From the NCBI GenBank assembly GCA_964423615.1, contig CAYRFQ010000079.1, positions 1 to 37,115 of the forward strand: a stretch of 37,115 nt of DNA, read 5' to 3'. Positions 1-7,197 of the stretch are shown here, one piece after another. Position numbers and translations under genes: made by a program. This stretch comes from CAYRFQ01 sp964423615. GTDB taxonomy: Bacteria > Planctomycetota > Planctomycetia > Gemmatales > Gemmataceae. A model generated the notes under the pieces. That model searched no databases and was not told where the DNA came from. It saw nothing but the letters and a program-made list of their open reading frames with translations. The first letter of the stretch is position 1. Each line of letters starts with the position of its first letter.

Positions 1-55
1 GGTCCCGCCTCGGGCCAAATTGTCCTGCTAGAGTGAGCAATTAAAACTCGATTAA

Positions 56-683
56 ATGCGGAGGGCATACGAGATTTCTTTTCCGGATGACCGACATCTC
101 CGCGTTACACCAAGCCCCTATCCGCACCCCGCAATCTTGGAGTTCGTCAACACATCCTTCGAATCTGCCCGATCAACCCAGCCGAGGTGATTCCGCGGAA
201 CGTTCGCGATACTCGCCACGGCTTTTACGCGTTTCGAAATCGGTGGCATGACGAACACGACATCGTGATTACTCAATTGGCCAAACGATCTCCCGCACGA
301 TTCCGGCACGGGCCTGACAAAACCATGACTATCTGGCACCAGGGGAAAAAAGAACAATGGGAAGTTCAATCCTTGATCGGGTTTCCTATGGGCAACCCAA
401 TGCCCATGGTTCGGCCAACATAATCGGAGAAGGGCATTGGATTGGTATCGACTTTTCGGATACGAGCGGAGCGCCTGAGATGATCGTGATCACAAGTTCG
501 GGAATCACACGCTGCGTACCTGTCAAAGCTAATGGTGTGGATTATCAATTCAATTTCTTGACGAACAATAACGTTCCGGCTCCCCGAGTGGATGGAAATC
601 GTGTTATCATCGGTGAATAAATCGTAAGCTTGCGAGCCGCCAAACTGATGTTGACCAAGCACTGGAAAATGGCAAAAGCCTGA
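56..683 (+). pseudogene. Degraded C-terminal remnant of a heparinase II/III-like protein
   Basis: Three plus-strand frames in turn read like consecutive pieces of one protein. Frame 2 (about 62-160) gives PYPHPAILEFVNTSF. Frame 1 (160 to about 360) gives NPAEVIPRNV, then GFYAFRNRWHDEHDIVITQL and an IWHQGKKEQW stretch. Frame 3 (about 360-617) gives HWIGIDFSDTSGAPEMIVIT and PRVDGNRVIIG. A stop at 618-620 is followed in the same frame by QIVSL-like residues up to a second stop at 681-683. The order and spacing fit the C-terminal beta-rich end of planctomycete heparinase II/III-like proteins as I remember them, so I infer two frameshifts (near 160 and 345-400) and one premature stop. The catalytic alpha/alpha toroid is missing upstream. 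The alternative is two or three unrelated small genes. Frame switching is seen directly; the family name is from memory. Confidence 0.5.
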
Positions 684-705
684 GAAGGAGAAGTAAGTTA
701 TCGGG

Positions 706-1983
706 ATGAGTGCTCACCACACTTCGAACTCGGAGGAACTCCTTGGGCTGCTCGATTGGGAACGAGTTATCGAGGTCGCCAGGAAGGCGTCTTTGTATTC
801 TTGGAAGCGGCGAGTCCTGGATTTTCTGTTCCGAGATGGCACCAAACTCGCTGAACACGAAGTCATCAACGAGGATAGCGGTGGCGTGACAACGGCATGG
901 CTGCTCACCCGAGGGATTATCATCGTCGCGGTTCCTCATCAACCGCCGGCTAACTTCACCAACGAAGCCGAACTCCGCGACTGGTTTAAGACCGTCGCCC
1001 GGTATTGGCGAGAGTTTACTACCCTTGCAGATGCGATCCAATACCTGGAGAGTTTGGCCTCGGTTCCATGCGGATCTCCCTTTTGGCTCCGAGGACCAAT
1101 CACCTTACTCCCTGATCTAGTTTCTTGCCTCCATTCGGCGATTGTAGCGTCTGGGGTCGCCAGCCATCCACACTACCGACGATACTTATCTGGGCAGTTG
1201 AGTTCCCAAGAATTCTTGGATTGGACGGCACAACATTCGTTCATCCTAAAGCGACATATTTGTGAGTTGCAAAGTTGGAACGTTCAATCGGACCCGGCAC
1301 TCATGCTGGATAAGGTGAAAACGACATATCGCCATGACCGAAAATATCGTTTGTTTGCAATTGCGAGTTGTGAACGGCTTTCTCAAGTTCAGATGGATAC
1401 GGAAGCAACACGAGTCCTTGAGTTTGCGAAGTTGTATGTTGAAGACCACCTGACCATCATGGAACTCTGGTCTGCACTACTGCAACTCTTGCCAAGGCAC
1501 GCGAGACAACAAGGTAAAGGAGGAGCGATTTTCCCAATTTTGCACCGGGAAGCCGTCGCCAAAGCTTGCCTATCTCGTTCACTCTTGTACGAACAGAAGC
1601 CCAAAACCGAATTAGCTCAACTCTTTCGATTTGGTGCGGAGGAAGCCATCTTTGCGGCAGAGCAAGCCCGCGAGGCCGAGCTAGCCGTAGCCGCTGAGTT
1701 CACCCCGATGCGAGAGAAGGTCGCCCAAGCAGAACTGATTCGCGACATTTTTCCCAATCCTGAATTCCCACCTTCCACCATCGAATCTCGTTGGCTCAAC
1801 GATGACGTACATAGACTCGCCGAGTACATTTATGAAAACGAATGTTTCGAACAGATGCCGATCCTTGCCGACGCTCTCGAAGAGGCCGGTTGTAGTGATC
1901 CGCAGATTCTTGACCATTGCCGCAACGGACTTTCCCACGTCCGAGGCTGTTGGGTGGTCGATGGTTTGCTCGGCAAACAGTGA
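706..1983 (+). CDS. Gemmataceae paralogue-family protein of unknown function
   Basis: A 425-residue soluble protein with no signal peptide or membrane segment, starting at an ATG 15 bases after a GAAGGAGAAG ribosome-binding site. The C-terminal part (about residues 345-425) carries RDIFPNPEFPP, a Trp-Leu step, MPILADALEEAGC, ILDHCR and HVRGCWVVDGLLGK. I recognise this tail from a heavily expanded family in Gemma-type planctomycetes. The middle (RKYRLFAIASCERL near 210, then EATRVLEFAKLYVED) matches the same family's helical KLRLFA..CCRR block. The N-terminal 200 residues are more divergent and I recognise nothing there. The function of the family is unknown to me. Its stop codon directly abuts the stop codon of the convergent permease. 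Assignment to the lineage family is fairly sure; any role would be a guess. Confidence 0.8.
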   Translation: MSAHHTSNSEELLGLLDWERVIEVARKASLYSWKRRVLDFLFRDGTKLAEHEVINEDSGGVTTAWLLTRGIIIVAVPHQPPANFTNEAELRDWFKTVARYWREFTTLADAIQYLESLASVPCGSPFWLRGPITLLPDLVSCLHSAIVASGVASHPHYRRYLSGQLSSQEFLDWTAQHSFILKRHICELQSWNVQSDPALMLDKVKTTYRHDRKYRLFAIASCERLSQVQMDTEATRVLEFAKLYVEDHLTIMELWSALLQLLPRHARQQGKGGAIFPILHREAVAKACLSRSLLYEQKPKTELAQLFRFGAEEAIFAAEQAREAELAVAAEFTPMREKVAQAELIRDIFPNPEFPPSTIESRWLNDDVHRLAEYIYENECFEQMPILADALEEAGCSDPQILDHCRNGLSHVRGCWVVDGLLGKQ

Positions 1984-3324
1984 TTAGTGTGCCTGTCCAA
2001 CGACGTAGTAAAGTAAACACGCCACGCCCAGAACGATCGACCCAACTTTCAACTCTTTCCACCTCCCCGTCACCACTTTGAAGAGCGGATAGAGAGCCAA
2101 TCCGGCCGTCAAGCCATTTGCAATGTTGTAAGTGAACACCATCATGGTAATCGTCACGAGGGCCGGAACCTTCTCTGTGAAATCATCGAAGTCGATTTTT
2201 CGGACTTCGCCAATCATGAGAACGCCGACGGTCATCAGCGCTGGTCCGTAGGCAAAGGCCATCCCTTGAATCGGTTGTATGCAGGGGATGAAGAACAACG
2301 AGATTCCGAACATGACCCCGATGACGACCGCCGCAAGACCTGTCCTCGCCCCCTCTCGGATACCAGTCCCGGATTCGATGTAGGCACCGCTCGTGGTCGT
2401 TCCAATGAAGCCACTAAACACGCAAGCGATCGAATCTACTAGCATAGGTTTTTCGACCTCTGGGAAATCGCCTTTCTCGTCGAGGAGGCCCGCGCTCGAT
2501 CCCAATGCGACCAGCGTTCCCATTGTGTCGAGGAAGCTGATCAAAAAGAGCGTGAGAAGGATCGGGAAAAACTCGGCTTTAAGAACACCATGGATGTCGA
2601 GTTTCCCAGCGACTCTTGTGACGTCGTACTCTTCCGACCATGGTAAGGCAACTATTTTCATCTCCTCGGGAAGAGGAACGCCCACGCCGCGAACGAAACC
2701 GAGAATCGCAACGACTGCGATCCCGATCAAGATTGCACCGGGAATTCGCCAATACATGAGGATCATGATCAGGAAAAAACCAAGGATCGCCAGTTGCACC
2801 TCGGGTGTGGTGATTGAGCCTAGTCGTACGGGAGCACCTTCCACACCAACGGTGACGAGGCCCGTTTGATTAGCTCCGACGAAGAATAGAAACAGTCCAA
2901 TACCTACCGCGAAGCTATATTTCATACTCGGCGAAAGTGATCCTGCGAGCCATTTTCGGAGTCCGAGTAAGGTCAGCACGAGGAAAGCGAGTCCGCTCAC
3001 GAAAACCGTTCCGAGCAGCTGTTGCCAGGTCACCCCCGCCGTCACCACAAACAGTGCGAGGAAGGCATTCTCTCCCATGTACGGGGCCACGCCAATGGGT
3101 CGGTTGGCATAGAGTCCCATGAGTAAACAACCAACCATACACGTTAACCCGGTCGCAATCGTCAACGCCCCGACGAGGTCTTTTTCAAAGGCCGGAAGCA
3201 AAAGGGCTGGATTGACGACAAGGATATAGGCCATCGTGACGAACGTTGTCAGTCCCCCAACGATTTCTTTCCAGATCGTCGAGTTGTTTTCCTCGATACG
3301 GAAATACCGTCTCAGAATTCCCAT
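1984..3324 (-). CDS. NCS2/AzgA-type purine (adenine/guanine/hypoxanthine) permease
   Basis: A polytopic membrane protein of 446 residues with the AzgA pattern: a short N-terminus with RIEENNST, then GGLTTFVTMAYILVVNPALL as the first segment, GVAPYMGENAFLA shortly after, and SFLDTMGTLVALG with TTTSGAYIESGTGIREGARTG in the second half. These blocks are characteristic of NCS2 family nucleobase:H+ symporters that import adenine, guanine or hypoxanthine across the inner membrane. I chose the ATG at 3324 because it has an AGAGGT ribosome-binding site about 9 bases upstream and gives the usual short N-terminus. The frame stays open to an ATG at 3390, but there AAAGGA touches the start codon. The gene is divergent from the amino-acid permease, with about 145 bases shared for promoters. 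Exact substrate cannot be told from sequence. Confidence 0.9.
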   Translation of the reverse strand: MGILRRYFRIEENNSTIWKEIVGGLTTFVTMAYILVVNPALLLPAFEKDLVGALTIATGLTCMVGCLLMGLYANRPIGVAPYMGENAFLALFVVTAGVTWQQLLGTVFVSGLAFLVLTLLGLRKWLAGSLSPSMKYSFAVGIGLFLFFVGANQTGLVTVGVEGAPVRLGSITTPEVQLAILGFFLIMILMYWRIPGAILIGIAVVAILGFVRGVGVPLPEEMKIVALPWSEEYDVTRVAGKLDIHGVLKAEFFPILLTLFLISFLDTMGTLVALGSSAGLLDEKGDFPEVEKPMLVDSIACVFSGFIGTTTSGAYIESGTGIREGARTGLAAVVIGVMFGISLFFIPCIQPIQGMAFAYGPALMTVGVLMIGEVRKIDFDDFTEKVPALVTITMMVFTYNIANGLTAGLALYPLFKVVTGRWKELKVGSIVLGVACLLYYVVGQAH

Positions 3325-3468
3325 CGCGGTGCTTACCTCTGGCTGGTTTTCTCGTTGGTTCATGTACTTCGACATTTCGGTAGTGCGCAACGCATTCCTT
3401 TCTGTAGGATATGAATCGACTAACCTTCTGAAAAACCCACAACTGTTGTGCGAAAGAAAGTCACCGCG

Positions 3469-5124
3469 ATGGACCAGCCGAAGTCATCTGGACCGAAAGA
3501 GAGCCTATCGCTCTGGGACACAATCAGTCTCATCGTGGGGATCATTGTTGGGGTGGGTATCTTCCGCACCCCCGGTGCGGTCTTCGCAACAACGGACGGA
3601 CCTCTCCAAGCCTTTGCCGTTTGGGCTCTGGCCGGCGTTGCGGTCCTTCTTGGAGCTTTGTGTTTCGCCGAACTTGCCAGTACCTATCCACGATCCGGTG
3701 GGGAATACGTCTACCTAACAAATTCGTATGGTAGGTGGGCGGGTTTTCTGTTCGCCTGGGCACAGCTCCTTGTGATTCGTCCAGCTGGCACGATTGGAAT
3801 CATTGCCTTTGCTTTTTGTGATTTTGGGGCGGCGGCGACAGGAGTGACTTGGTCGAGTTGGTTCTCGGCATTCATCGCCTCGTCGGTTATTGTCTTGTTG
3901 ACAGTCGTTAACATTCTTGGCGTTAAGATCGGCAAGACGACCCAAAATGTGCTCACCGGATTGAAAGTGCTCGGTATCCTTGGAATTCTAATTGCGGGAT
4001 TCGGTTTTTCAGCGGATCAGAGCAAACATCGCACATTGGTAGGACGCGTCACCGAGGTCAAGCCGGAAGGTGTTGTAGTCGTTGACGAGTTAGGAAATGA
4101 GTCCGAAGTGCTTTTGAGTTCAATTACAAAAACGTTCGTCTCTGGTGAAAAAACCAACAAGCTCCAACCGGGCTGGCGAGTGTCCGTTTCCTTCGACGAT
4201 CAAGACGATGCCGTGGCGACAGAAATACGGGCCTCGGAAGGCTCCACGTTTTCGGCGTGGGGACTCGCCATGATTTTTGTGTTATGGACCTACTCGGGTT
4301 GGCACGAAGGAGCCTATGTCGCCTCCGAAGTCAAGGATAAACGCACGACGATCACGCGTGCATTGGTCTTTGGAACGGTGACCGTCATGGTCTTGTACCT
4401 TCTCATAAATGTAGCTTGTTACGTCGGTCTTGGATTTGTGCGGGCAGGCGAATCTGAGGCTATCGCGGCCGATGTTTTGGGATTGGCTCTGGGGGCGTGG
4501 GGGGCCAAAGCGATGGCGATTCTCGTGATGATTTCTTGCCTGGGTGCCATCAACGGCGGAATTTTCACGAGTTCTAGAATCTTCACCGAAATGGGTGAAG
4601 ACCATCCGCTCTTCGGAGTCCTCAAGCATTGGCATCGCACACTAGGAACACCGGTCGTGGCCCTCGTCGTTCAAGGAGCCATTTCGGTCGTCTTTGTCTT
4701 GGTGATGGGCCTGTTGTTCCGCGGACAGAGCGGCTTCAACGAATTGTTATACTGCACTTCGGCGGTCTTTTGGGGCGTCTTTTTATTCGTTGGGCTCGGG
4801 TTATTTCGGCTGCGCGAAGCGAACTCCAATCTCTCCCGACCATTTTCGGTCCCACTGTACCCAGTCGTTCCAATCATATTCTGCAACGTTTGTGCCTACA
4901 TGACCTATGCAGCCGTCACTTTCAAGCCCCATCACTCACTCGTTGGGCTCGGTTTGGTGTTGCTTGGAGTGCCTGTGTACTTTTTGTCCAACCTCTACGG
5001 AAAAAATAAGGCAGGGAAAGTACAGGTCGGTTCGGCTTCACCGAAACTGGAACAAGCGACGCAAACGGTAGAGACCGATCCAACCGCCTTCGCGGACAAG
5101 TCTTCGGTTCGTCGTGAGTCATGA
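3469..5124 (+). CDS. APC-family amino-acid permease with an inserted soluble domain
   Basis: A 551-residue transporter of the amino acid-polyamine-organocation superfamily. TM1 carries IIVGVGIFRTPG (the GxGIF substrate-binding loop), followed by CFAELASTYPRSGGEYVYL, and the second half has TYSGWHEGAYVASEVKD and SSRIFTEM. About twelve membrane segments are visible. Between TM5 (ending near residue 180) and TM6 (starting near 262) lies a hydrophilic, beta-rich insert of about 70 residues (HRTLVGRVTEVKPEGVVVV onward, through TKTFVSG and GWRVSVSF to ATEIRA). The usual loop here is much shorter. The insert resembles small DUF5666/OB-like beta domains and, by the standard APC topology, would face the periplasm. 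ATG 3469 is preferred over GTG 3448 because GAAAGAAAG lies 8 bases before it. It ends 9 bases before the end of the convergent anti-sigma gene. Confidence 0.88.
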   Translation: MDQPKSSGPKESLSLWDTISLIVGIIVGVGIFRTPGAVFATTDGPLQAFAVWALAGVAVLLGALCFAELASTYPRSGGEYVYLTNSYGRWAGFLFAWAQLLVIRPAGTIGIIAFAFCDFGAAATGVTWSSWFSAFIASSVIVLLTVVNILGVKIGKTTQNVLTGLKVLGILGILIAGFGFSADQSKHRTLVGRVTEVKPEGVVVVDELGNESEVLLSSITKTFVSGEKTNKLQPGWRVSVSFDDQDDAVATEIRASEGSTFSAWGLAMIFVLWTYSGWHEGAYVASEVKDKRTTITRALVFGTVTVMVLYLLINVACYVGLGFVRAGESEAIAADVLGLALGAWGAKAMAILVMISCLGAINGGIFTSSRIFTEMGEDHPLFGVLKHWHRTLGTPVVALVVQGAISVVFVLVMGLLFRGQSGFNELLYCTSAVFWGVFLFVGLGLFRLREANSNLSRPFSVPLYPVVPIIFCNVCAYMTYAAVTFKPHHSLVGLGLVLLGVPVYFLSNLYGKNKAGKVQVGSASPKLEQATQTVETDPTAFADKSSVRRES

Positions 5125-5133
5125 GAGATAGTT

Positions 5134-5565
5134 TCACAACGTCTCCGATTCAAGCGAGGAGTCTTTTAACAAACCTGCGCTCGACTGAAAATAACGCTGG
5201 CGTCGGAGTTGAACTGCAGGCTCGATATTTTCTTGTTGGCTCTCCAAATCAACCAAATTCGCCTGGCAATACGGACAACCGATACTGTTTAAGTGGAACT
5301 CGATGTAGTCCAAGAGTTTCGGGTCGAGAGCTTCCAAGAGGTACGCTCCGAGTTGTTCGCGTGTGGGACAGGTGATGTGTTCCCGACGCCAAATGGCTCC
5401 CATCGAATGGTCCCCACGGTCGATTTCTTGAATGACTTCACGATATTGTTCACGAGCTTTGGCTGAATTCCGCAGCGCGTGTTCGACGCGGGTGGTGTCC
5501 TCGGTCGAGAGAGAATCGTCGGCGTATCCAAAGAGTAACTCTCGGGAAATGTCTTGTTCGTCCAC
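5134..5565 (-). CDS. Putative zinc-finger anti-sigma factor
   Basis: A 143-residue protein just downstream of, and in the same direction as, an ECF sigma gene. An N-terminal acidic segment (LLFGYADDSLSTEDTTRVE, about residues 10-30) is followed by a helical stretch and then CPTREQLGAYLLEALDP and a metal-site-like EFHLNSIGCPYCQANL (His91, Cys97, Cys100). Zinc anti-sigma domains normally have His-x3-Cys-x2-Cys; here the His-Cys spacing is five. The tail is polar and no membrane segment is present, so it would act in the cytoplasm. I prefer GTG 5565, with GAAAGAAAG just upstream, over the TTG at 5637, because the extra 24 residues look unrelated to the family. The inferred role is holding the upstream sigma factor inactive. 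Position and motif support this; binding is not shown. Confidence 0.7.
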   Translation of the reverse strand: MDEQDISRELLFGYADDSLSTEDTTRVEHALRNSAKAREQYREVIQEIDRGDHSMGAIWRREHITCPTREQLGAYLLEALDPKLLDYIEFHLNSIGCPYCQANLVDLESQQENIEPAVQLRRQRYFQSSAGLLKDSSLESETL

Positions 5566-5650
5566 GTTCTTTCTTTCGTTGATGTTCTGTTGGAGGGGGC
5601 GTAACAAAGGAACACCCGGAAGGAATGGGTGAAGCAAAGCTTACCTGATT

Positions 5651-6310
5651 TTACTTCTCGGTGACGGTCGTATTGGGTTCGTCAGGTTGGAGGCCAGGAA
5701 ACACATCGGGTGACAGACCCGCATTGCGAATATAGTCCTTGATGCGCTTCACGGCATCAAATCGGTAATTGGCGACTTTTTGGTCATCGATTTCCAAGAA
5801 AGCAGCAACATCCTTGTTCGCCATCCCTTTGACAAACAACAATTCCAAAACCTTAATGCGGAGAAAATCTCCTCGAGTACGCCACTCGTTGATGAGTTGA
5901 CGAAGACATCGGACGAGAGCCTCGCTTTCGAGTTCGCGGCGCTCCTGGCTTCGGAACAGGCTTGAAGCCCGAGACCGTGTATCGAGTTCTTGGTAGAGCG
6001 GGTCGCCCGGGGCGTTGGAGATATGTTGAAGTGGGTGACGACCCAGTTTGCGAAGGTAGTCGGTCAGTTTATACGATGCAATCGAGAAGAGATAGGTCTG
6101 CAACCCTCTCTTCTCATCGAAGTTCGGCAGGCTCGTCAAGAACCCAATGAAGGTATCTTGGACGACGTCCTCCGTGGCCGCTCGGTCGTGGATTCGACGC
6201 TCGACGAAGGCCTGTAACCGACCCTCATATCGCTCGATGATTTTATCCCAGGCCGATTCGTCTCCGCCACGAATCTGTTGGATCAAGATGCGATCGGTTT
6301 CGGTAGACAT
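5651..6310 (-). CDS. ECF RNA polymerase sigma factor
   Basis: A 219-residue sigma-70 family protein of the extracytoplasmic-function type. Region 2 spans about residues 24-90 (YEGRLQAFVERRI, EDVVQDTFIGFL, RGLQTYLFSIASYKLTDYLR) and should contact the -10 element and core polymerase. Region 4 (about 130-195; LRIKVLELLFVKGMANKDVA then DQKVANYRFDAVKRIKDYI) has the expected helix-turn-helix shape. Regions 1 and 3 are absent, as usual. A proline-rich tail of about 20 residues follows. The ATG at 6310 gives the normal ECF length; the frame is open further upstream (to 6553) but that extension has no family character. The anti-sigma gene follows 85 bases downstream, and kinase and FHA genes lie upstream, an arrangement common in planctomycetes. 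A possible self-recognised promoter precedes it. Confidence 0.92.
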   Translation of the reverse strand: MSTETDRILIQQIRGGDESAWDKIIERYEGRLQAFVERRIHDRAATEDVVQDTFIGFLTSLPNFDEKRGLQTYLFSIASYKLTDYLRKLGRHPLQHISNAPGDPLYQELDTRSRASSLFRSQERRELESEALVRCLRQLINEWRTRGDFLRIKVLELLFVKGMANKDVAAFLEIDDQKVANYRFDAVKRIKDYIRNAGLSPDVFPGLQPDEPNTTVTEK

Positions 6311-6353
6311 GGCTGTTGCTGGTTCTTTTGGCAAAAGTGTGATCTTTTCCTCC

Positions 6354-6382
6354 CTAGTACTAGTGTACAGAAAAAAGTTCCC
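6354..6382 (-). promoter_or_regulatory. Possible ECF-type autoregulatory promoter of the sigma gene
   Basis: Read on the minus strand, GGGAAC (6382-6377) is followed by a run of six T and, after about 15 bases counted from GGAACTT, by TACTAG (6359-6354). GGAAC plus a T-rich spacer is the typical -35 form of ECF promoters, and the element lies about 45 bases before the ATG of the ECF gene itself. The -10 part is only a weak match. The downstream GGGAGG overlaps the -10 region and is too far from the ATG to serve as its ribosome-binding site. Confidence 0.35.
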
Positions 6383-6521
6383 AATAATTTGGAATGGACA
6401 GGGAAAAAGTCTTGTGAGAACAAACTTTGCGAAGAAATGCCCATCCGAACCAATCAACCCTCCCGAGTAAAAGCTAAGATTGCGTTTGTTGGACACTTGG
6501 ATTGTGAAAGCCCGTTTGGAG

Positions 6522-7154
6522 TCACCACAGGTAAAGAAGGAAGGCCCCAACAAGTACTAAACCCATAATGGTGCCCAGCGCCAGCCAACCCGTCAAGTAT
6601 CCTCGAGTATGCATTTCTAATCGGTAGTAGCCCTGGACCAGTAGCAAGGCGACGAAGCAGAACGCCATCCATTTCCCCAGCACCTGCATTCTTTTCTCAC
6701 CCCGGGAGTGCAACGCTTTCGTCCGCTCTTCCTTACGGTGTTGTTGGTCCATGATGAGGAGCCGATGATAATCTTCCGCAGTAATCGAGACATAAACGTT
6801 GCAAACTTTTTGTTGAAGTTCCTGATCGTCATGGACGACCATCGTTTTCGTTTCGTCGCGAAGATGGTCTCGGGTATAATCCCCCGACGGATACCACACG
6901 AAAGGATAGGGTTGTGTTTTGAGATACCTGGCGACGTGTTTTGCTGCTTCGTTATAAGCGTTCATCTTAGCCTCTTGGAGAGTCGCGGCTCCATCACCAA
7001 TGACCGACATCAACTTTGGGCGTTCCACGGATGGGCCGCCCCAATCTGTTGGCGAGTTGTCAATTCGTTCGGGTTGGGTGTGGGCCAGCGAGTTCACGAC
7101 GAACAAGGCCAGGATAAACCCAAGTCCAATTGAGACGAGCCTTTTTTGATTCAT
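6522..7154 (-). CDS. Membrane protein of unknown function with periplasmic domain
   Basis: A 210-residue protein. An N-terminal hydrophobic signal or anchor (residues 4-24, VSIGLGFILALFVVNSLA) is followed by a periplasmic domain of about 125 residues and two C-terminal membrane segments (about 155-172 and 185-208) ending in LLYLW at the stop. The soluble part, with SVIGDGAATLQEAKMNAYNEAAKHVARYL, resembles the helix of LPP20-like and similar periplasmic domains in which an invariant A..A..A face packs on a sheet; this is a weak likeness. It sits 43 bases downstream of the kinase gene in the same direction and upstream of the sigma gene, so it may be a sensor or effector in that signalling group. 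I cannot assign a function. Confidence 0.75.
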   Translation of the reverse strand: MNQKRLVSIGLGFILALFVVNSLAHTQPERIDNSPTDWGGPSVERPKLMSVIGDGAATLQEAKMNAYNEAAKHVARYLKTQPYPFVWYPSGDYTRDHLRDETKTMVVHDDQELQQKVCNVYVSITAEDYHRLLIMDQQHRKEERTKALHSRGEKRMQVLGKWMAFCFVALLLVQGYYRLEMHTRGYLTGWLALGTIMGLVLVGAFLLYLW

Positions 7155-7197
7155 CGTTGCTGCTCCTCTGCGAAAGGGACACTTGCCTCGTTAGCCG

